NCBI RefSeq assembly: GCF_945870625.1
Contig: NZ_CAMBTS010000011.1
Coordinates: forward strand, 1-54,237
Direction of reading: 5' to 3'
From: Novosphingobium sp. Chol11
GTDB lineage: Bacteria; Pseudomonadota; Alphaproteobacteria; Sphingomonadales; Sphingomonadaceae
Length of the DNA stretch: 54,237 nt
Part shown: one piece after another, positions 26,517 through 35,538 of the stretch
Numbering within the stretch: the first letter of the stretch is position 1
How the letters are laid out: each line of letters starts with the position of its first letter
Translations under genes and position numbers: made by a program
Notes under the pieces: model-generated
What the model was told of the DNA's origin: nothing
Database searches by the model: none
What the model saw: only the letters and a program-made list of their open reading frames with translations

Positions 26517-27311
26517 TCAGCGCTTTACCTGGCACTTCAGCCCTTCGGCCTGCAACTTGTTGCACAGCGCAGTGGCTGCGCCCAGATCGGCTGCGATCGC
26601 TTGCAGCCGGAACACGGTGCCGATATCGGCTTTGCCCTCGACCGCGCGGTGCGCCATGCCCTTGAGGAGGGCGTGCTGGCCGACGAGTTTGTTCCACGCG
26701 GCTTCGGCGCTGGCGCTGCTGCCAAAGGCCCCCACCTGCACACCGACGCCGCCATTAGCGGCAGGCGCAGAGGCAGGCGCAGCCGCTGCCGCTGCCGCAG
26801 GCGGCGATGCCGCAGCGCCCGGCTTGGGCGCAACAGCCGCCGCGCCGCCCGCCAGATTGGCGGCGGGCTTTTCGCCCTCGCTCACCTTGAAGCTGGAATC
26901 GCCGGTGCCTTGAAAGGTTTTGCCGCCGGGATCTTGCGGGGCGATCTTGTAAGGCTCTTTGCTCGCCTCGATCACGCTGCCGTCTGCTGCGGTTTGCGTC
27001 GCGCCGCCACGCGACAGCCAGTAAATCGCGCCAACAAGGGCGGCAAGCAGCAAGACCGCCAGCGCGATGAAGGCGATCGTGCGGCCGGTGTTCGAAGCCG
27101 GTTGATCATAATCGACATCGTCCGCGCTTTCGAGCCAGGGCAGGCGCTCTTCGTCGCCGAGCGCCAGCCGCGCAGATTGCGCCGCTTCGTCAAACTCGGA
27201 CACGCCGATCGGCTTTGCGCCGAACTGCGACACATTGCGAGCGGCGGCGGCTGCGTCTGACCAATCGTCCTCATGCTCGTCACCGATGCCCGGTCCGCCC
27301 ATGTTTATCAT
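26517..27311 (-). CDS. SPOR-domain protein, membrane-anchored
   Basis: A 264-residue bitopic protein. Its acidic cytoplasmic N-terminus of about 77 residues is followed by one membrane helix (about 78-98, FIALAVLLLAALVGAIYWL). Next comes a periplasmic linker very rich in Ala and Pro, then a C-terminal SPOR domain (about 185-264, starting VQVGAFGSSASAEAAW). SPOR domains bind denuded septal peptidoglycan, so the protein probably works at the division site. The start is 27311 (MINMGG) with GAGGAG upstream; 27302 is possible. It follows argS by four bases. Confidence 0.88.
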   Translation of the reverse strand: MINMGGPGIGDEHEDDWSDAAAAARNVSQFGAKPIGVSEFDEAAQSARLALGDEERLPWLESADDVDYDQPASNTGRTIAFIALAVLLLAALVGAIYWLSRGGATQTAADGSVIEASKEPYKIAPQDPGGKTFQGTGDSSFKVSEGEKPAANLAGGAAAVAPKPGAAASPPAAAAAAAPASAPAANGGVGVQVGAFGSSASAEAAWNKLVGQHALLKGMAHRAVEGKADIGTVFRLQAIAADLGAATALCNKLQAEGLKCQVKR

Positions 27312-27315
27312 CGCG

Positions 27316-29067
27316 TCATAACTCCTCAGCCGCCTCAACCCCAAGCAGGGCAAGCCCATTGCGCAGCACTTGCCCGATTTGCTCGGCAAGGAAAAGCCGC
27401 GCTGCCGTCAGCGCCGCGTCTTGTGCCACAATGAACCGCTTTTCCGGCCGGTCATTCCCGACATTCCAATAGGCGTGGAGCGCTGCGGCCAGATCGTAGA
27501 GGAAAAACGCCATCCGGTGCGGCTCGCGCGCCGCTGCCGCGCCTTCGACCACGCGCGGAAACTGCGCGGCAAGCTTGATCAGCGCCAGTTCCTCTTCGCC
27601 CAGCCGCGCCAGATCGGCGTCCGCCGGAATGATCCCCTCCGCCGCGCCCTTGCGCAGGGTCGAGCGGATGCGGGCATGCGCATACTGCACATAAAACACC
27701 GGGTTATCCTTCGATGCCTCGACCACTTTGGCAAAGTCGAAATCCATCTGTGCATCGGGCTTGCGGCTCAGCATGGTGAAGCGCACCACATCCTTGTCCA
27801 CTTCCTCAACCACATCGGCCAACGTCACGAAATTGCCCGAGCGCTTGGACATCTTTACCGGCTCGCCGTCGCGCAGCAGTTGCACCATCTGCACCAGCTT
27901 GATTTCAAACGGCTTCGCAGATTGCCCATCCGCGCTGGTGAGCGCGGCGACCGCGGCCTTGATCCGCTTGACTGTGCCCGAATGGTCCGCGCCCCAGATA
28001 TCGACGAGCGCGTCGGCGGTCTCCGCCTTCTGGAAGTGATAGGCGAGATCCGCTCCGAAATAGGTCCAGCTGCCGTCCGACTTGCGGATCGGCCGGTCCT
28101 GATCATCGCCAAACCGGGTGGAGCGGAACAGTGGCAGCACCACCGGCTCCCAATCATCCAGCGTCTTGCCCTTGGGCGCTTCCAGCTGCCCATCATAGAC
28201 CAGATCATGCGCGCGCAGCCATGCCTCGGCCACTTGCGGCTTGCCGGCCGCCTGCAATTCCGCCTCCGACGAAAAAAGATCGTGGCGGATGCCGAGCAAG
28301 GCGAGGTCGGCCTTGATCATCTCCAGCATGGCCGCCACCGCGCGCAGGCGAAACGGGATCAGCCATTCGCTCTCGGGCGCTTGGGCATAGGAATCGCCAA
28401 ATTCCTGCGCCAGCGCCTGCCCCACCGGCATCAGATAATCGCCGGGATAGAGCCCCTCGGGGATAGCGCCGACGTCCTCGCCTAGCGCCTCGCGGTAGCG
28501 CACGTGCGCCGAGCGGGCGAGCACATCGACCTGCCCGCCGGCATCGTTGACGTAATACTCTTTGATCACCTTATGCCCGGCAAAGGCGAGCAGCGCCGCC
28601 AGCGCATCGCCAACCACCGCGCCCCGGCAATGGCCCATGTGCATCGGCCCGGTCGGATTGGCCGAGACATATTCGACGTTGACGGTTCGGCCGCCGCCCA
28701 TGTCCGAACGGCCATAATCGCCGCCAGCCTCGGCAATCAGCCGCAGCTCCGCCAGCCACGAGGCATCATCCAGCCGCAGATTGATGAACCCGGGGCCCGC
28801 CATCTCTGCCGAAACAATGCGCGGCTCGCTGGCCAATTGCGCTACCAGCAGCGCCGCCAGCGCGCGCGGATTGGTTCCCGAAGGCTTGGCCAGCACCATC
28901 GCGGCGTTGGTGGAAAGATCGCCGTGGCTCGCCTCGCGCGGCGGCTCGCAAGTGATCGCTCCGCGCGCCAGGCCCGGCGGCAGTGTTCCTGCCGCTTCGA
29001 GCGCATCGAGCGCGGAATCGATCACGGCGGCAAACGCGGCGAATATCGGCTGAGTTGGTTCGGTCAT
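27316..29067 (-). CDS. argS: Arginyl-tRNA synthetase
   Basis: A 583-residue class I aminoacyl-tRNA synthetase that charges tRNA-Arg. The N-terminal recognition domain has HGDLSTNAAM. The HIGH-equivalent motif is ANPTGPMHMGHCRGAVVGD, and KMSKRSGNFVTL is the KMSKS region (this family often has a diverged version). The C-terminal DALR anticodon-binding domain ends LALLGVEAAEEL. It is the first gene of argS-SPOR. Confidence 0.96.
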   Translation of the reverse strand: MTEPTQPIFAAFAAVIDSALDALEAAGTLPPGLARGAITCEPPREASHGDLSTNAAMVLAKPSGTNPRALAALLVAQLASEPRIVSAEMAGPGFINLRLDDASWLAELRLIAEAGGDYGRSDMGGGRTVNVEYVSANPTGPMHMGHCRGAVVGDALAALLAFAGHKVIKEYYVNDAGGQVDVLARSAHVRYREALGEDVGAIPEGLYPGDYLMPVGQALAQEFGDSYAQAPESEWLIPFRLRAVAAMLEMIKADLALLGIRHDLFSSEAELQAAGKPQVAEAWLRAHDLVYDGQLEAPKGKTLDDWEPVVLPLFRSTRFGDDQDRPIRKSDGSWTYFGADLAYHFQKAETADALVDIWGADHSGTVKRIKAAVAALTSADGQSAKPFEIKLVQMVQLLRDGEPVKMSKRSGNFVTLADVVEEVDKDVVRFTMLSRKPDAQMDFDFAKVVEASKDNPVFYVQYAHARIRSTLRKGAAEGIIPADADLARLGEEELALIKLAAQFPRVVEGAAAAREPHRMAFFLYDLAAALHAYWNVGNDRPEKRFIVAQDAALTAARLFLAEQIGQVLRNGLALLGVEAAEEL

Positions 29068-29123
29068 CCGCGCGCCACTAGCGGATCACGCCGTGCAATG
29101 AAATGCCTGCGCGCCTTGAGCGC

Positions 29124-29795
29124 TCACCGCGTAACGTTATACGCCAGCTGGCGGTCGGTGAGCTGGAAGCCGATCAGCTGCTCGAAGCTGGCCTTGGCGA
29201 GCGCGGCGCGCACTTCGGGCTGCGCCAGCGGATCGACCGCCGCATCGACCTGACCCGGTTTGCGCTTTTTGGTCAGGCGTTTGCGGATGTCGGCCGGCAG
29301 CACGGCCTCGGCGCGATCAACCTGCGATGCCGCAGCCGCGCTGCTGGTGGCACGTTCCTGGCCATCGGCAAATTCGAGCCGAACCGCGCCGATCCGCTTG
29401 GCGATAACCACATTGCCGCCGCGGATCACGGTCGTGAAATAAGGCAGATCGACCGTGCGTGCGCCACGCGTGTCAATTCGCCGCGCAAACACATCAAAGG
29501 TCACATTTGTGGAAAGCTTGCCCGGTGCCGCCCTCTCATTGCAGTTGCTGCGCAGATTGGTGATCGAGGCGACAAGGTCGAGCGCCCCCGAATCGGTCCG
29601 CCCGGGCGCGGTAAACAAGGTGATGCTGCCAGTCATTTCGGGAATCGCCACAGTGGGGCAAGGGCTGCGCAGCGCGGTGACGCCGACGCTATCATCCACG
29701 ACCAGTTCGCCGGAACCGCGCGAGCAGCCGCTCACCAGCAGGGCCGCTGCCAAGGAAACGCCGAAAACAACGCTGCGGCTGAAAGAGGCAGTCAT
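29124..29795 (-). CDS. Putative lipoprotein, function unknown
   Basis: A 223-residue protein with a lipoprotein signal peptide (SVVFGVSLAAALLVSGC, lipobox LVSGC), so it is predicted to be lipidated and membrane-anchored in the periplasm. The mature part contains SPCPTVAIPEM and a folded domain of about 120 residues, then a basic segment (LTKKRKPG). No known enzymatic motif was recognised. The start is ATG 29795 with AGGAA upstream. It lies 56 bases upstream of argS in the same direction, in a place where sphingomonads often have other genes. Confidence 0.75.
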   Translation of the reverse strand: MTASFSRSVVFGVSLAAALLVSGCSRGSGELVVDDSVGVTALRSPCPTVAIPEMTGSITLFTAPGRTDSGALDLVASITNLRSNCNERAAPGKLSTNVTFDVFARRIDTRGARTVDLPYFTTVIRGGNVVIAKRIGAVRLEFADGQERATSSAAAASQVDRAEAVLPADIRKRLTKKRKPGQVDAAVDPLAQPEVRAALAKASFEQLIGFQLTDRQLAYNVTR

Positions 29796-30010
29796 GGGCG
29801 CGGGGTTCCTCGCAGTAGGTGTCAACTAGGACGCAAGCGGCACGGCAAGGGCAGCGCGCGTCGCCAAACCTGCCCTTTAGTCTCGCGGGACCGGTTCGGC
29901 AATGCCCACCGGGCTGGCCATCCAGAACGCGCGCGGCGCCTGCCATGGCGCAAAGGGCACAAGCAGGTGAGGTGGCTTTCCGTTGGGCGCTCGCGCTGCT
30001 ACAATAAGGC

Positions 30011-31012
30011 ATGACGACGAGTTATTCCGAAATCGCACCCTCTCCGATCGCTCCCAAGCCGCCACGCGGCGGGGATTATCCCCCGCTCAAGCTGCTGATC
30101 GCCGCGCCGCGCGGTTTCTGCGCCGGGGTCGATCGGGCCATCGAGATCGTCGAGCGGGCGATCACGCGGTATAACGCGCCGGTCTATGTGCGCCATGAAA
30201 TCGTGCACAACCAGTTTGTGGTGGACGAGCTCAAGGCCAAAGGCGCGGTCTTTGTCGAAGAGCTTGAGGAAGTGCCAGACGGCGTTCCGGTTGTGTTTTC
30301 GGCGCACGGCGTGCCCAAGCAGGTGCCGCAGGCCGCCACTGCACGCGGGCTTGATTGGCTCGATGCGACCTGCCCGCTTGTCAGCAAGGTGCACCGTCAG
30401 GCTGAGCGCCATGTCGATGCCGGGCGGCATATCCTGTTTGTCGGCCACACCGGCCACCCCGAAGTGATCGGCACGATCGGCCAGGTGCCGGAGGGCGCGA
30501 TCACGCTGGTTGAAACCGTGGCCGATGTCGAGGCGCTGCAATTTGCGGAAGGCACCTCGCTCGCGTTCCTGACGCAGACCACCCTTTCGGTGGATGATAC
30601 CGCCGAGATCGTGGCCGCGCTGCGCCGCCGTTTTCCGGGAATTGCGGGGCCGCGCGCCGAAGACATCTGCTATGCCACGTCAAACCGGCAGGCAGCGGTG
30701 AAGGCGATTGCCGAGCGATGCGACCTCCTGCTGGTGATCGGCGCGCCCAACAGCTCGAACTCGCTGCGGCTGGTCGAAGTGGCGGAGCGCGCGGGCACCG
30801 TGTCGCGGCTGATCCAGCGCGCGGCCGATATCGACCGGGTGTGGCTTGAAGGCGTGACCACGCTGGGGCTTACGGCCGGTGCTTCCGCCCCCGAAGTGCT
30901 GGTCCGCGAAGTCGTTAATCAACTGTGCCAATGGCGCACGGTCGAGGAAGAGACCGTGACCACCACGGTCGAAGATATCGTATTCAAATTGCCACGCCAG
31001 CTCGCGGATTGA
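30011..31012 (+). CDS. ispH: 4-hydroxy-3-methylbut-2-enyl diphosphate reductase IspH
   Basis: A 333-residue [4Fe-4S] enzyme of the last step of the MEP isoprenoid pathway, making IPP and DMAPP. The three cluster ligands are Cys37 (GFCAGV), Cys121 (DATCPLV) and Cys220 ([11 protein letters not shown]). Substrate-binding blocks HEIVHN, VFSAHGV and [10 protein letters not shown] are in place. An N-terminal Pro-rich extension of about 20 residues precedes the domain. It is followed by thrB and rnhA, a common alphaproteobacterial order. Confidence 0.96.
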   Translation: MTTSYSEIAPSPIAPKPPRGGDYPPLKLLIAAPRGFCAGVDRAIEIVERAITRYNAPVYVRHEIVHNQFVVDELKAKGAVFVEELEEVPDGVPVVFSAHGVPKQVPQAATARGLDWLDATCPLVSKVHRQAERHVDAGRHILFVGHTGHPEVIGTIGQVPEGAITLVETVADVEALQFAEGTSLAFLTQTTLSVDDTAEIVAALRRRFPGIAGPRAEDICYATSNRQAAVKAIAERCDLLLVIGAPNSSNSLRLVEVAERAGTVSRLIQRAADIDRVWLEGVTTLGLTAGASAPEVLVREVVNQLCQWRTVEEETVTTTVEDIVFKLPRQLAD

Positions 31013-31021
31013 TTGCGAAAC

Positions 31022-31996
31022 ATGGCTGTCTACACACACCTCGGGGCCGAGGAAATGGCGGCTCTGCTCGCCGAATTCGATGTCGGCACGCTGATCTCAG
31101 CCAAAGGCATTGCCGAAGGCGTGTCCAACAGTAACTGGCTGCTCGAAACGACCGGGCCGGAAGGCGCAGGACCGACACGCTATATCCTCACGATGTATGA
31201 GTTTCGCATCGAGCTAGCGGATTTGCCGTTCTTCCTCTCGTTGCTCGATCATCTGGCGGAAAAGGGCTGCCCGGTGCCGCGCACGATCCACGACCGCGAC
31301 GGCCGATTGTTTCGCATGCGCGGCGACAAGGCTCTCGCGCTGATCGAATTCCTCCCCGGCGTTTCGGTGAGCACGCCCAGCCCGGCGCAGGCCCATGCCG
31401 TCGGCGCGGAACTTGCGCGGATGCATCTTGCCTCGTCCGATTTTGGCACGGTGCGCGCCAATGGCATGGCGCTGGCCGAATGGCAGCGGCTGGCGGCCGC
31501 TTGCGGCGAAGCGGGCCTTTCCAGCATCGATCCGGCGCTGGCCGAGATGGTGGCGCGCGAACTGCCCCGCCTTGCCGCCCAGTGGCCCACCGGATTGCCC
31601 AGCGCAGTGATCCACGCCGATCTTTTTCCCGATAACGCGCTGGTGCTGGGCGAGCGCATCTCCGGGCTGATCGACTTCTACTTCGCCTGCAACGATCTAT
31701 GCGCTTATGATCTGGCGATTACCCATCTGGCCTGGTGCTTTGACGAGGCCAGCGGCGCGTTCCGCCCCGAATTGTCGCGCGCAATGATCGATGGCTACGA
31801 AACGCTGCGCCCTCTCGCGCCCGATGAGCGCGCAGCGATGCCGCTTTTGGCGCAAGGCGCGGCGATGCGCTTTATCATGAGCCGCGCTTACGACTGGCTC
31901 AATACGCCGGCCGATGCGCTGGTAACGCGCCGCGATCCGATGCAGATTGCCCGCCGCATGACGTTTTATCAGGATAACCCCGGAATTTTTGCATGA
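31022..31996 (+). CDS. thrB: Homoserine kinase (choline-kinase-like type)
   Basis: A 324-residue homoserine kinase of the aminoglycoside-phosphotransferase-like class used by many alphaproteobacteria for threonine synthesis. Visible blocks are [15 protein letters not shown], the kinase loop [12 protein letters not shown] with catalytic Asp, and [18 protein letters not shown] with the metal Asp. The start ATG 31022 (MAVYTHLG) is 9 bases after the ispH stop; a TTG at 31013 is also open. It overlaps rnhA by 4 bases. Confidence 0.93.
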   Translation: MAVYTHLGAEEMAALLAEFDVGTLISAKGIAEGVSNSNWLLETTGPEGAGPTRYILTMYEFRIELADLPFFLSLLDHLAEKGCPVPRTIHDRDGRLFRMRGDKALALIEFLPGVSVSTPSPAQAHAVGAELARMHLASSDFGTVRANGMALAEWQRLAAACGEAGLSSIDPALAEMVARELPRLAAQWPTGLPSAVIHADLFPDNALVLGERISGLIDFYFACNDLCAYDLAITHLAWCFDEASGAFRPELSRAMIDGYETLRPLAPDERAAMPLLAQGAAMRFIMSRAYDWLNTPADALVTRRDPMQIARRMTFYQDNPGIFA

Positions 31997-32424
31997 AGCA
32001 TGTCGTGATTTTCACCGATGGCGCGTGCAAGGGCAATCCCGGCAAGGGCGGCTGGGGCGCGCTGCTGCGGATGGGCGAGCATGAAAAGGAACTGTCCGGG
32101 TCCGAACGGCTCACCACGAACAACCGCATGGAATTGATGGGCGCGATCCGCGCGCTCGAAGCCTTGAGCCAGCCATGCCGCGTGACCTTGCACTCAGACA
32201 GCAAGTATGTTCTCGACGGGATCACCAAGTGGATCTTTGGCTGGCAGAAAAAAGGCTGGAAAACCGCCGATAACAAGCCGGTCAAGAACGAGGATCTGTG
32301 GCGCGAACTGCTCACCGCCGCGCGCGGCCACGAGATCGAATGGGTCTGGGTGAAAGGCCATGACGGCCACCCCGAGAACGAACGGGTAGACCGCCTGGCC
32401 AGCAACGCGGCAATGGCGGCCTGA
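31993..32424 (+). CDS. rnhA: Ribonuclease HI
   Basis: A 143-residue endonuclease that removes RNA from RNA-DNA hybrids. The active-site acids are Asp9 ([11 protein letters not shown]), Glu47 (NRMEL), Asp69 (HSDSKYV) and Asp133 (ERVDRLA), with His123 in GHDGHPENE. The basic handle around [18 protein letters not shown] is present. It starts inside the end of thrB (ATGA overlap). Confidence 0.96.
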   Translation: MKHVVIFTDGACKGNPGKGGWGALLRMGEHEKELSGSERLTTNNRMELMGAIRALEALSQPCRVTLHSDSKYVLDGITKWIFGWQKKGWKTADNKPVKNEDLWRELLTAARGHEIEWVWVKGHDGHPENERVDRLASNAAMAA

Positions 32425-32429
32425 AGCCA

Positions 32430-32456
32430 CCGCCCCGCGCATCACCGCGCAGGCGG
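32430..32456 (+). terminator. Hairpin just after rnhA, possible terminator
   Basis: Arms CCGCC (32430-32434) and GGCGG (32452-32456) enclose a second GCGC/GCGC pairing with a six-base loop. It starts six bases past the rnhA stop, but no T-run follows. It may be a weak end signal for the ispH-thrB-rnhA transcript. Confidence 0.35.
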
Positions 32457-32514
32457 GGACCTCAAGCCGTCCCAGCGCTAAGTTCGTCCCGGCGTTGCAG
32501 CACAACCACCTGAG

Positions 32515-32543
32515 GCCCCGGCCTGCGCCGAGGCGCAAGGGGC
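32515..32543 (-). terminator. Hairpin between convergent rnhA and DUF1508 genes
   Basis: Arms GCCCC (32515-32519) and GGGGC (32539-32543) enclose TGCGCC/GGCGCA (32524-32537). It lies directly after the stop of the minus-strand gene. There is no poly-T run. Together with the hairpin at 32430 it could end transcription from both sides. Confidence 0.35.
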
Positions 32544-32544
32544 A

Positions 32545-32745
32545 TCAATCGGCGGTAGTGGTGTCGACAACTTCCGCAGCGGGACCGTTCTTCAGGATCG
32601 AGTCAATCGCATTCTGCGCGCTGGCCTTCGACTTGTAACCTTCGGTCCAAAAAATGCTTTCGGCATTGTAGCAAAAATAAGCAACGAACTCGCCAGCCTT
32701 GTTTTTACGGATCTCAAAACGATGCGCCACAGTCGTGTCTCCCAT
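32545..32745 (-). CDS. YegP-like DUF1508 protein
   Basis: A 66-residue protein with one DUF1508 unit: HRFEIRKNKAGEFVAYFCYN, then EGYKSKASAQNAIDSILKN. The family fold is a small alpha/beta unit, often in two tandem copies as in E. coli YegP; this has a single copy plus a short acidic tail. The function of the family is not established. Two adjacent ATG codons (32748, 32745) are possible starts. A single gene on the minus strand between convergent neighbours. Confidence 0.85.
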   Translation of the reverse strand: MGDTTVAHRFEIRKNKAGEFVAYFCYNAESIFWTEGYKSKASAQNAIDSILKNGPAAEVVDTTTAD

Positions 32746-32805
32746 CATGCAAGTGTGTCGTGCGGATTCTATAGCATCTGCGCCAGACGGTGCGAGGGCC
32801 AATTT

Positions 32806-33915
32806 TCAGCCAAACCGGCAGGGCGCATAGCGGCGCGGATCGAGGCTCTCGGTCATCGCATCGGCGGGCAAGCCGAGCAGTAGCTGCGCGCCCAGCCGCG
32901 CCGCAGCCGGCGCGGTCTGAATGCCAAAGCCGCCTTGGCCCGCAAACCAGAACAATCCCGCCCGCTCCGCATCGAAGCCATAGACCGGCAGGCGATCGGG
33001 CGCGAAGCTGCGCAGCCCTGCCCAGCGCCGCTCGACTGCGGCAACGGTCCAGTCGGTCACGCGCGCCAGCCGGTCGATCGCCAGCGCCACCGCCAGCTCT
33101 TCGGGCGCAACATCGCGCGCGACATCGGGGGTTTCATCGTGCGGTGAAAGCCACAGGCGGCCCGCCTGCGGTTTGAAGTAGAAATCCTGATCGATCCCGA
33201 AGGTGAGCGGCAGATGATCCGGCGGCGCAGGATCAACCCGCAATTGCGCCACTGTGCGGCGCAGCGGCACGATGCCAAGCGGCATGGCCCCCGCCGTCAC
33301 CGCCACCGAATCGGCCCAGGCCCCCGCCGCATTGACCAGCAGCGCCGCGCGCGCGCCGCCGCGATCCTGCGGCCCGCCTTGCCACCATAGCCGCCACTGC
33401 GCGCCCTCGCGCTCGATCCGCTCGACCCGCGCCCGCACCCTGACGACGGTGCCGGCCTGCCTACTTTGCGCCAGATAATGCGCATGGAGCGCGGCGACGT
33501 CGATATCCGCGCAGCCCGGCGCCTGCGCGCCGACCGTCCAATCGCTGCGCAAGCCCGGCACCAGCGCCCCGAGCATCGCGCGCTCTACCAGCCTCACCTC
33601 GACCCCGATGCTGGCGAAGGTTTCGACAAAGCGCTCGATCCGCGGGCGATCTTCGGCGCGGCCGATCGTCAGCGCGCCGCGCGGCGAGAGAAATCCGCCA
33701 TCCCGCAAGAATGCGCCCGAAGCGACCGTGAGCGGCACCACGCCGGGGCCGCCATAGGTCTCCTCCCAGAACGCCGCCGACCGGCCCGTGGTGTGATAAC
33801 CCGGCGTATCCTCGCCCTCGACCAGCAACACCCGGGCATGAGGCGCACACTCCGCCGCGAGGCTGGCACCCGCCATCCCCGCGCCAATGATCGCAATATC
33901 GAACGATTCAGTCAT
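32806..33915 (-). CDS. FAD-dependent oxidoreductase, DAO/DadA-like
   Basis: A 369-residue flavoprotein of the D-amino-acid / glycine oxidase fold. The N-terminal dinucleotide motif is DIAIIGAGMAGASLA, followed by EGEDTPGYHTTGRSAA. NAAGAWADSVA marks the second FAD region, and GLFWFAGQGGFGIQTAPAA near the C-terminus closes the FAD site. Substrate is not predictable; relatives oxidise amino acids, hydroxyacids or sarcosine-like compounds. The start is 33915 or 33918 (adjacent ATGs). It follows the lysophospholipase-like gene by 7 bases and is probably co-transcribed with it. Confidence 0.87.
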   Translation of the reverse strand: MTESFDIAIIGAGMAGASLAAECAPHARVLLVEGEDTPGYHTTGRSAAFWEETYGGPGVVPLTVASGAFLRDGGFLSPRGALTIGRAEDRPRIERFVETFASIGVEVRLVERAMLGALVPGLRSDWTVGAQAPGCADIDVAALHAHYLAQSRQAGTVVRVRARVERIEREGAQWRLWWQGGPQDRGGARAALLVNAAGAWADSVAVTAGAMPLGIVPLRRTVAQLRVDPAPPDHLPLTFGIDQDFYFKPQAGRLWLSPHDETPDVARDVAPEELAVALAIDRLARVTDWTVAAVERRWAGLRSFAPDRLPVYGFDAERAGLFWFAGQGGFGIQTAPAAARLGAQLLLGLPADAMTESLDPRRYAPCRFG

Positions 33916-33922
33916 CATTTCA

Positions 33923-34882
33923 TCAATCGGTGCGCGCCAATTCCGCCCGGGCCAGAAACACCTCGATCGCGCGCAGCACCGCATCGCGCACGCTGTCGGC
34001 CTCGCGCAGCAGTTCGTGGCGCGCTTCGGCGCCCCAGCTTACCAACTCGCCGCGCGGCAGGCGCTGCGCGGCGCGCTCAATCGCGCGCCATGTCACGAGC
34101 TGGTCGCGGCGCGCGGCCAGCAGCAGGACCGGGGTGTTCACCGCTTCGAGCACCCCGGGCGCATTGAGCGCGGCGACCGAGGCCGCAGCGCGCTCGACCC
34201 AGCGCCAGCTGGCAGGACCGATCAAGAGCTCGGGCCGGGCACCGCGCCACCACATTTCGTCCTCATAGCGACCGGGATCAAACGTCAGCAATTCCGCTCG
34301 GCCCGAGACAGACGAACCGGGCTTTTCGCTCGATTTCCAAGCGGCCCGCGCGGGATTTCCGATCCGGCACATCAGGCGCGATGCCAAGTGTTGAATCACG
34401 GCTGGAATCGCGCTGACAAAGCCGAGCATCGGCGCGCTGAGCACCATGGCCGCCGGATTGACCCGCCGCTCGGCCAGCGCGCGCAGGATCAGATGGCCGC
34501 CCATCGAATGGCCGATGAGCACATGCGGCGCGGGCGTTTGCGCCTGCCATTCCTGCCAAAGCGCGGCCAGATCATCGATCCACGCCGCAAAATCGGCGAT
34601 ATCGCCAATCAGCGGATCGGCGCTCATCCGCCCGGAACCCGCCTGACCGCGCCAATCCGATGCCGTCACCCGCCAGCCATGCATGCTCCAGCCATCCAGC
34701 GTTTCCAGATACTTCTCATAAAAATCGCCCCGCCCGGGCAGAAACAGGATCGAACCGCGCGGGCGCGCGCCGGGGGCCGCATCCCAATCGATCCGGCGCA
34801 CCGCATGCCCATCGGGCGCGCTCCACCGCGCCTCGCGCGCGGCGGCGGGGATCGAACGCCTGTCAAACAGTGGTGGGGTCAT
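33923..34882 (-). CDS. Lysophospholipase / monoacylglycerol-lipase-like alpha/beta hydrolase
   Basis: A 319-residue alpha/beta hydrolase of the PldB class. The nucleophile Ser is in IGHSMGGHL, the acid Asp in AARRDQLV, and the His in EARHELLRE. LFLPGRGDFYEKY near residue 47 resembles the oxyanion region. Likely a cytoplasmic or membrane-associated esterase acting on lipids. It is divergent from the pilus locus across a gap of 96 bases. Confidence 0.87.
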   Translation of the reverse strand: MTPPLFDRRSIPAAAREARWSAPDGHAVRRIDWDAAPGARPRGSILFLPGRGDFYEKYLETLDGWSMHGWRVTASDWRGQAGSGRMSADPLIGDIADFAAWIDDLAALWQEWQAQTPAPHVLIGHSMGGHLILRALAERRVNPAAMVLSAPMLGFVSAIPAVIQHLASRLMCRIGNPARAAWKSSEKPGSSVSGRAELLTFDPGRYEDEMWWRGARPELLIGPASWRWVERAAASVAALNAPGVLEAVNTPVLLLAARRDQLVTWRAIERAAQRLPRGELVSWGAEARHELLREADSVRDAVLRAIEVFLARAELARTD

Positions 34883-34978
34883 TGCGTGTAGGTCCCTTGA
34901 AAATTCGCGCCGGGCATCGAACCCATGCGTCCCTTTTTGGTTACGATTTGGTAAGTGGTTGTCCCGTATGAGGACCCC

Positions 34979-35467
34979 ATGCAGGGAACTTACATCGTTT
35001 ACGGGTTGGTCGGAGCCTTGGCAATCGCGCTGCTGATTGCCGCTTTCACCGATATCCGCCGCCGCCAGATCGACAACTGGCTGAATGCGACCGTGGCCGC
35101 AGGCGCGCCGCTGTTCTGGTGGGCCAGTGGCCTAAGCCTATGGCCCGACATCGCGCTTCAGCTTGGCGTGGCGATCATCGCGTTCTTCGCGCTGACCGGG
35201 TTGTTCGCGCTCAAAGTGATGGGCGGCGGAGATGTCAAGCTGCTGACCGCGCTCGCGCTGTGGCTGCCGTGGCTGCAGTTCATCCAATTGTTGCTGATCA
35301 TGTCGATCGCTGGCGGTGTGCTTACCGTGGTGATGGGCATGTGGCACATCATGCAGCGCCGCAAGGACCGGCTGAAAATCCCTTATGGCATTGCGATCTC
35401 GGGAGCCGGGCTCTGGATCATCGGCTCAACATATGGGGCGGGCATGGCCGCCGCCATGGTCGGCTAG
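34979..35467 (+). CDS. cpaA: Prepilin peptidase CpaA (TadV)
   Basis: A 162-residue membrane aspartic peptidase that trims Flp prepilins. The two catalytic Asp residues are Asp25 (AAFTDIRRRQIDNW) and Asp85 (GGGDVKLL, the GxGD motif). Four to five membrane helices are visible, and the protein is short because it lacks the methylase domain, as usual for TadV. The start at 34979 has AGGA 5 bases upstream; a GTG at 34955 would add 8 residues. It opens the Tad locus, with no pilin gene before it. Confidence 0.92.
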   Translation: MQGTYIVYGLVGALAIALLIAAFTDIRRRQIDNWLNATVAAGAPLFWWASGLSLWPDIALQLGVAIIAFFALTGLFALKVMGGGDVKLLTALALWLPWLQFIQLLLIMSIAGGVLTVVMGMWHIMQRRKDRLKIPYGIAISGAGLWIIGSTYGAGMAAAMVG

Positions 35468-35538
35468 GTTAATTTTAATCAATTTGCTCCAGATATGCGG
35501 GCGCACACCACATTTGGCAACACGTCAGGATTGAAGCG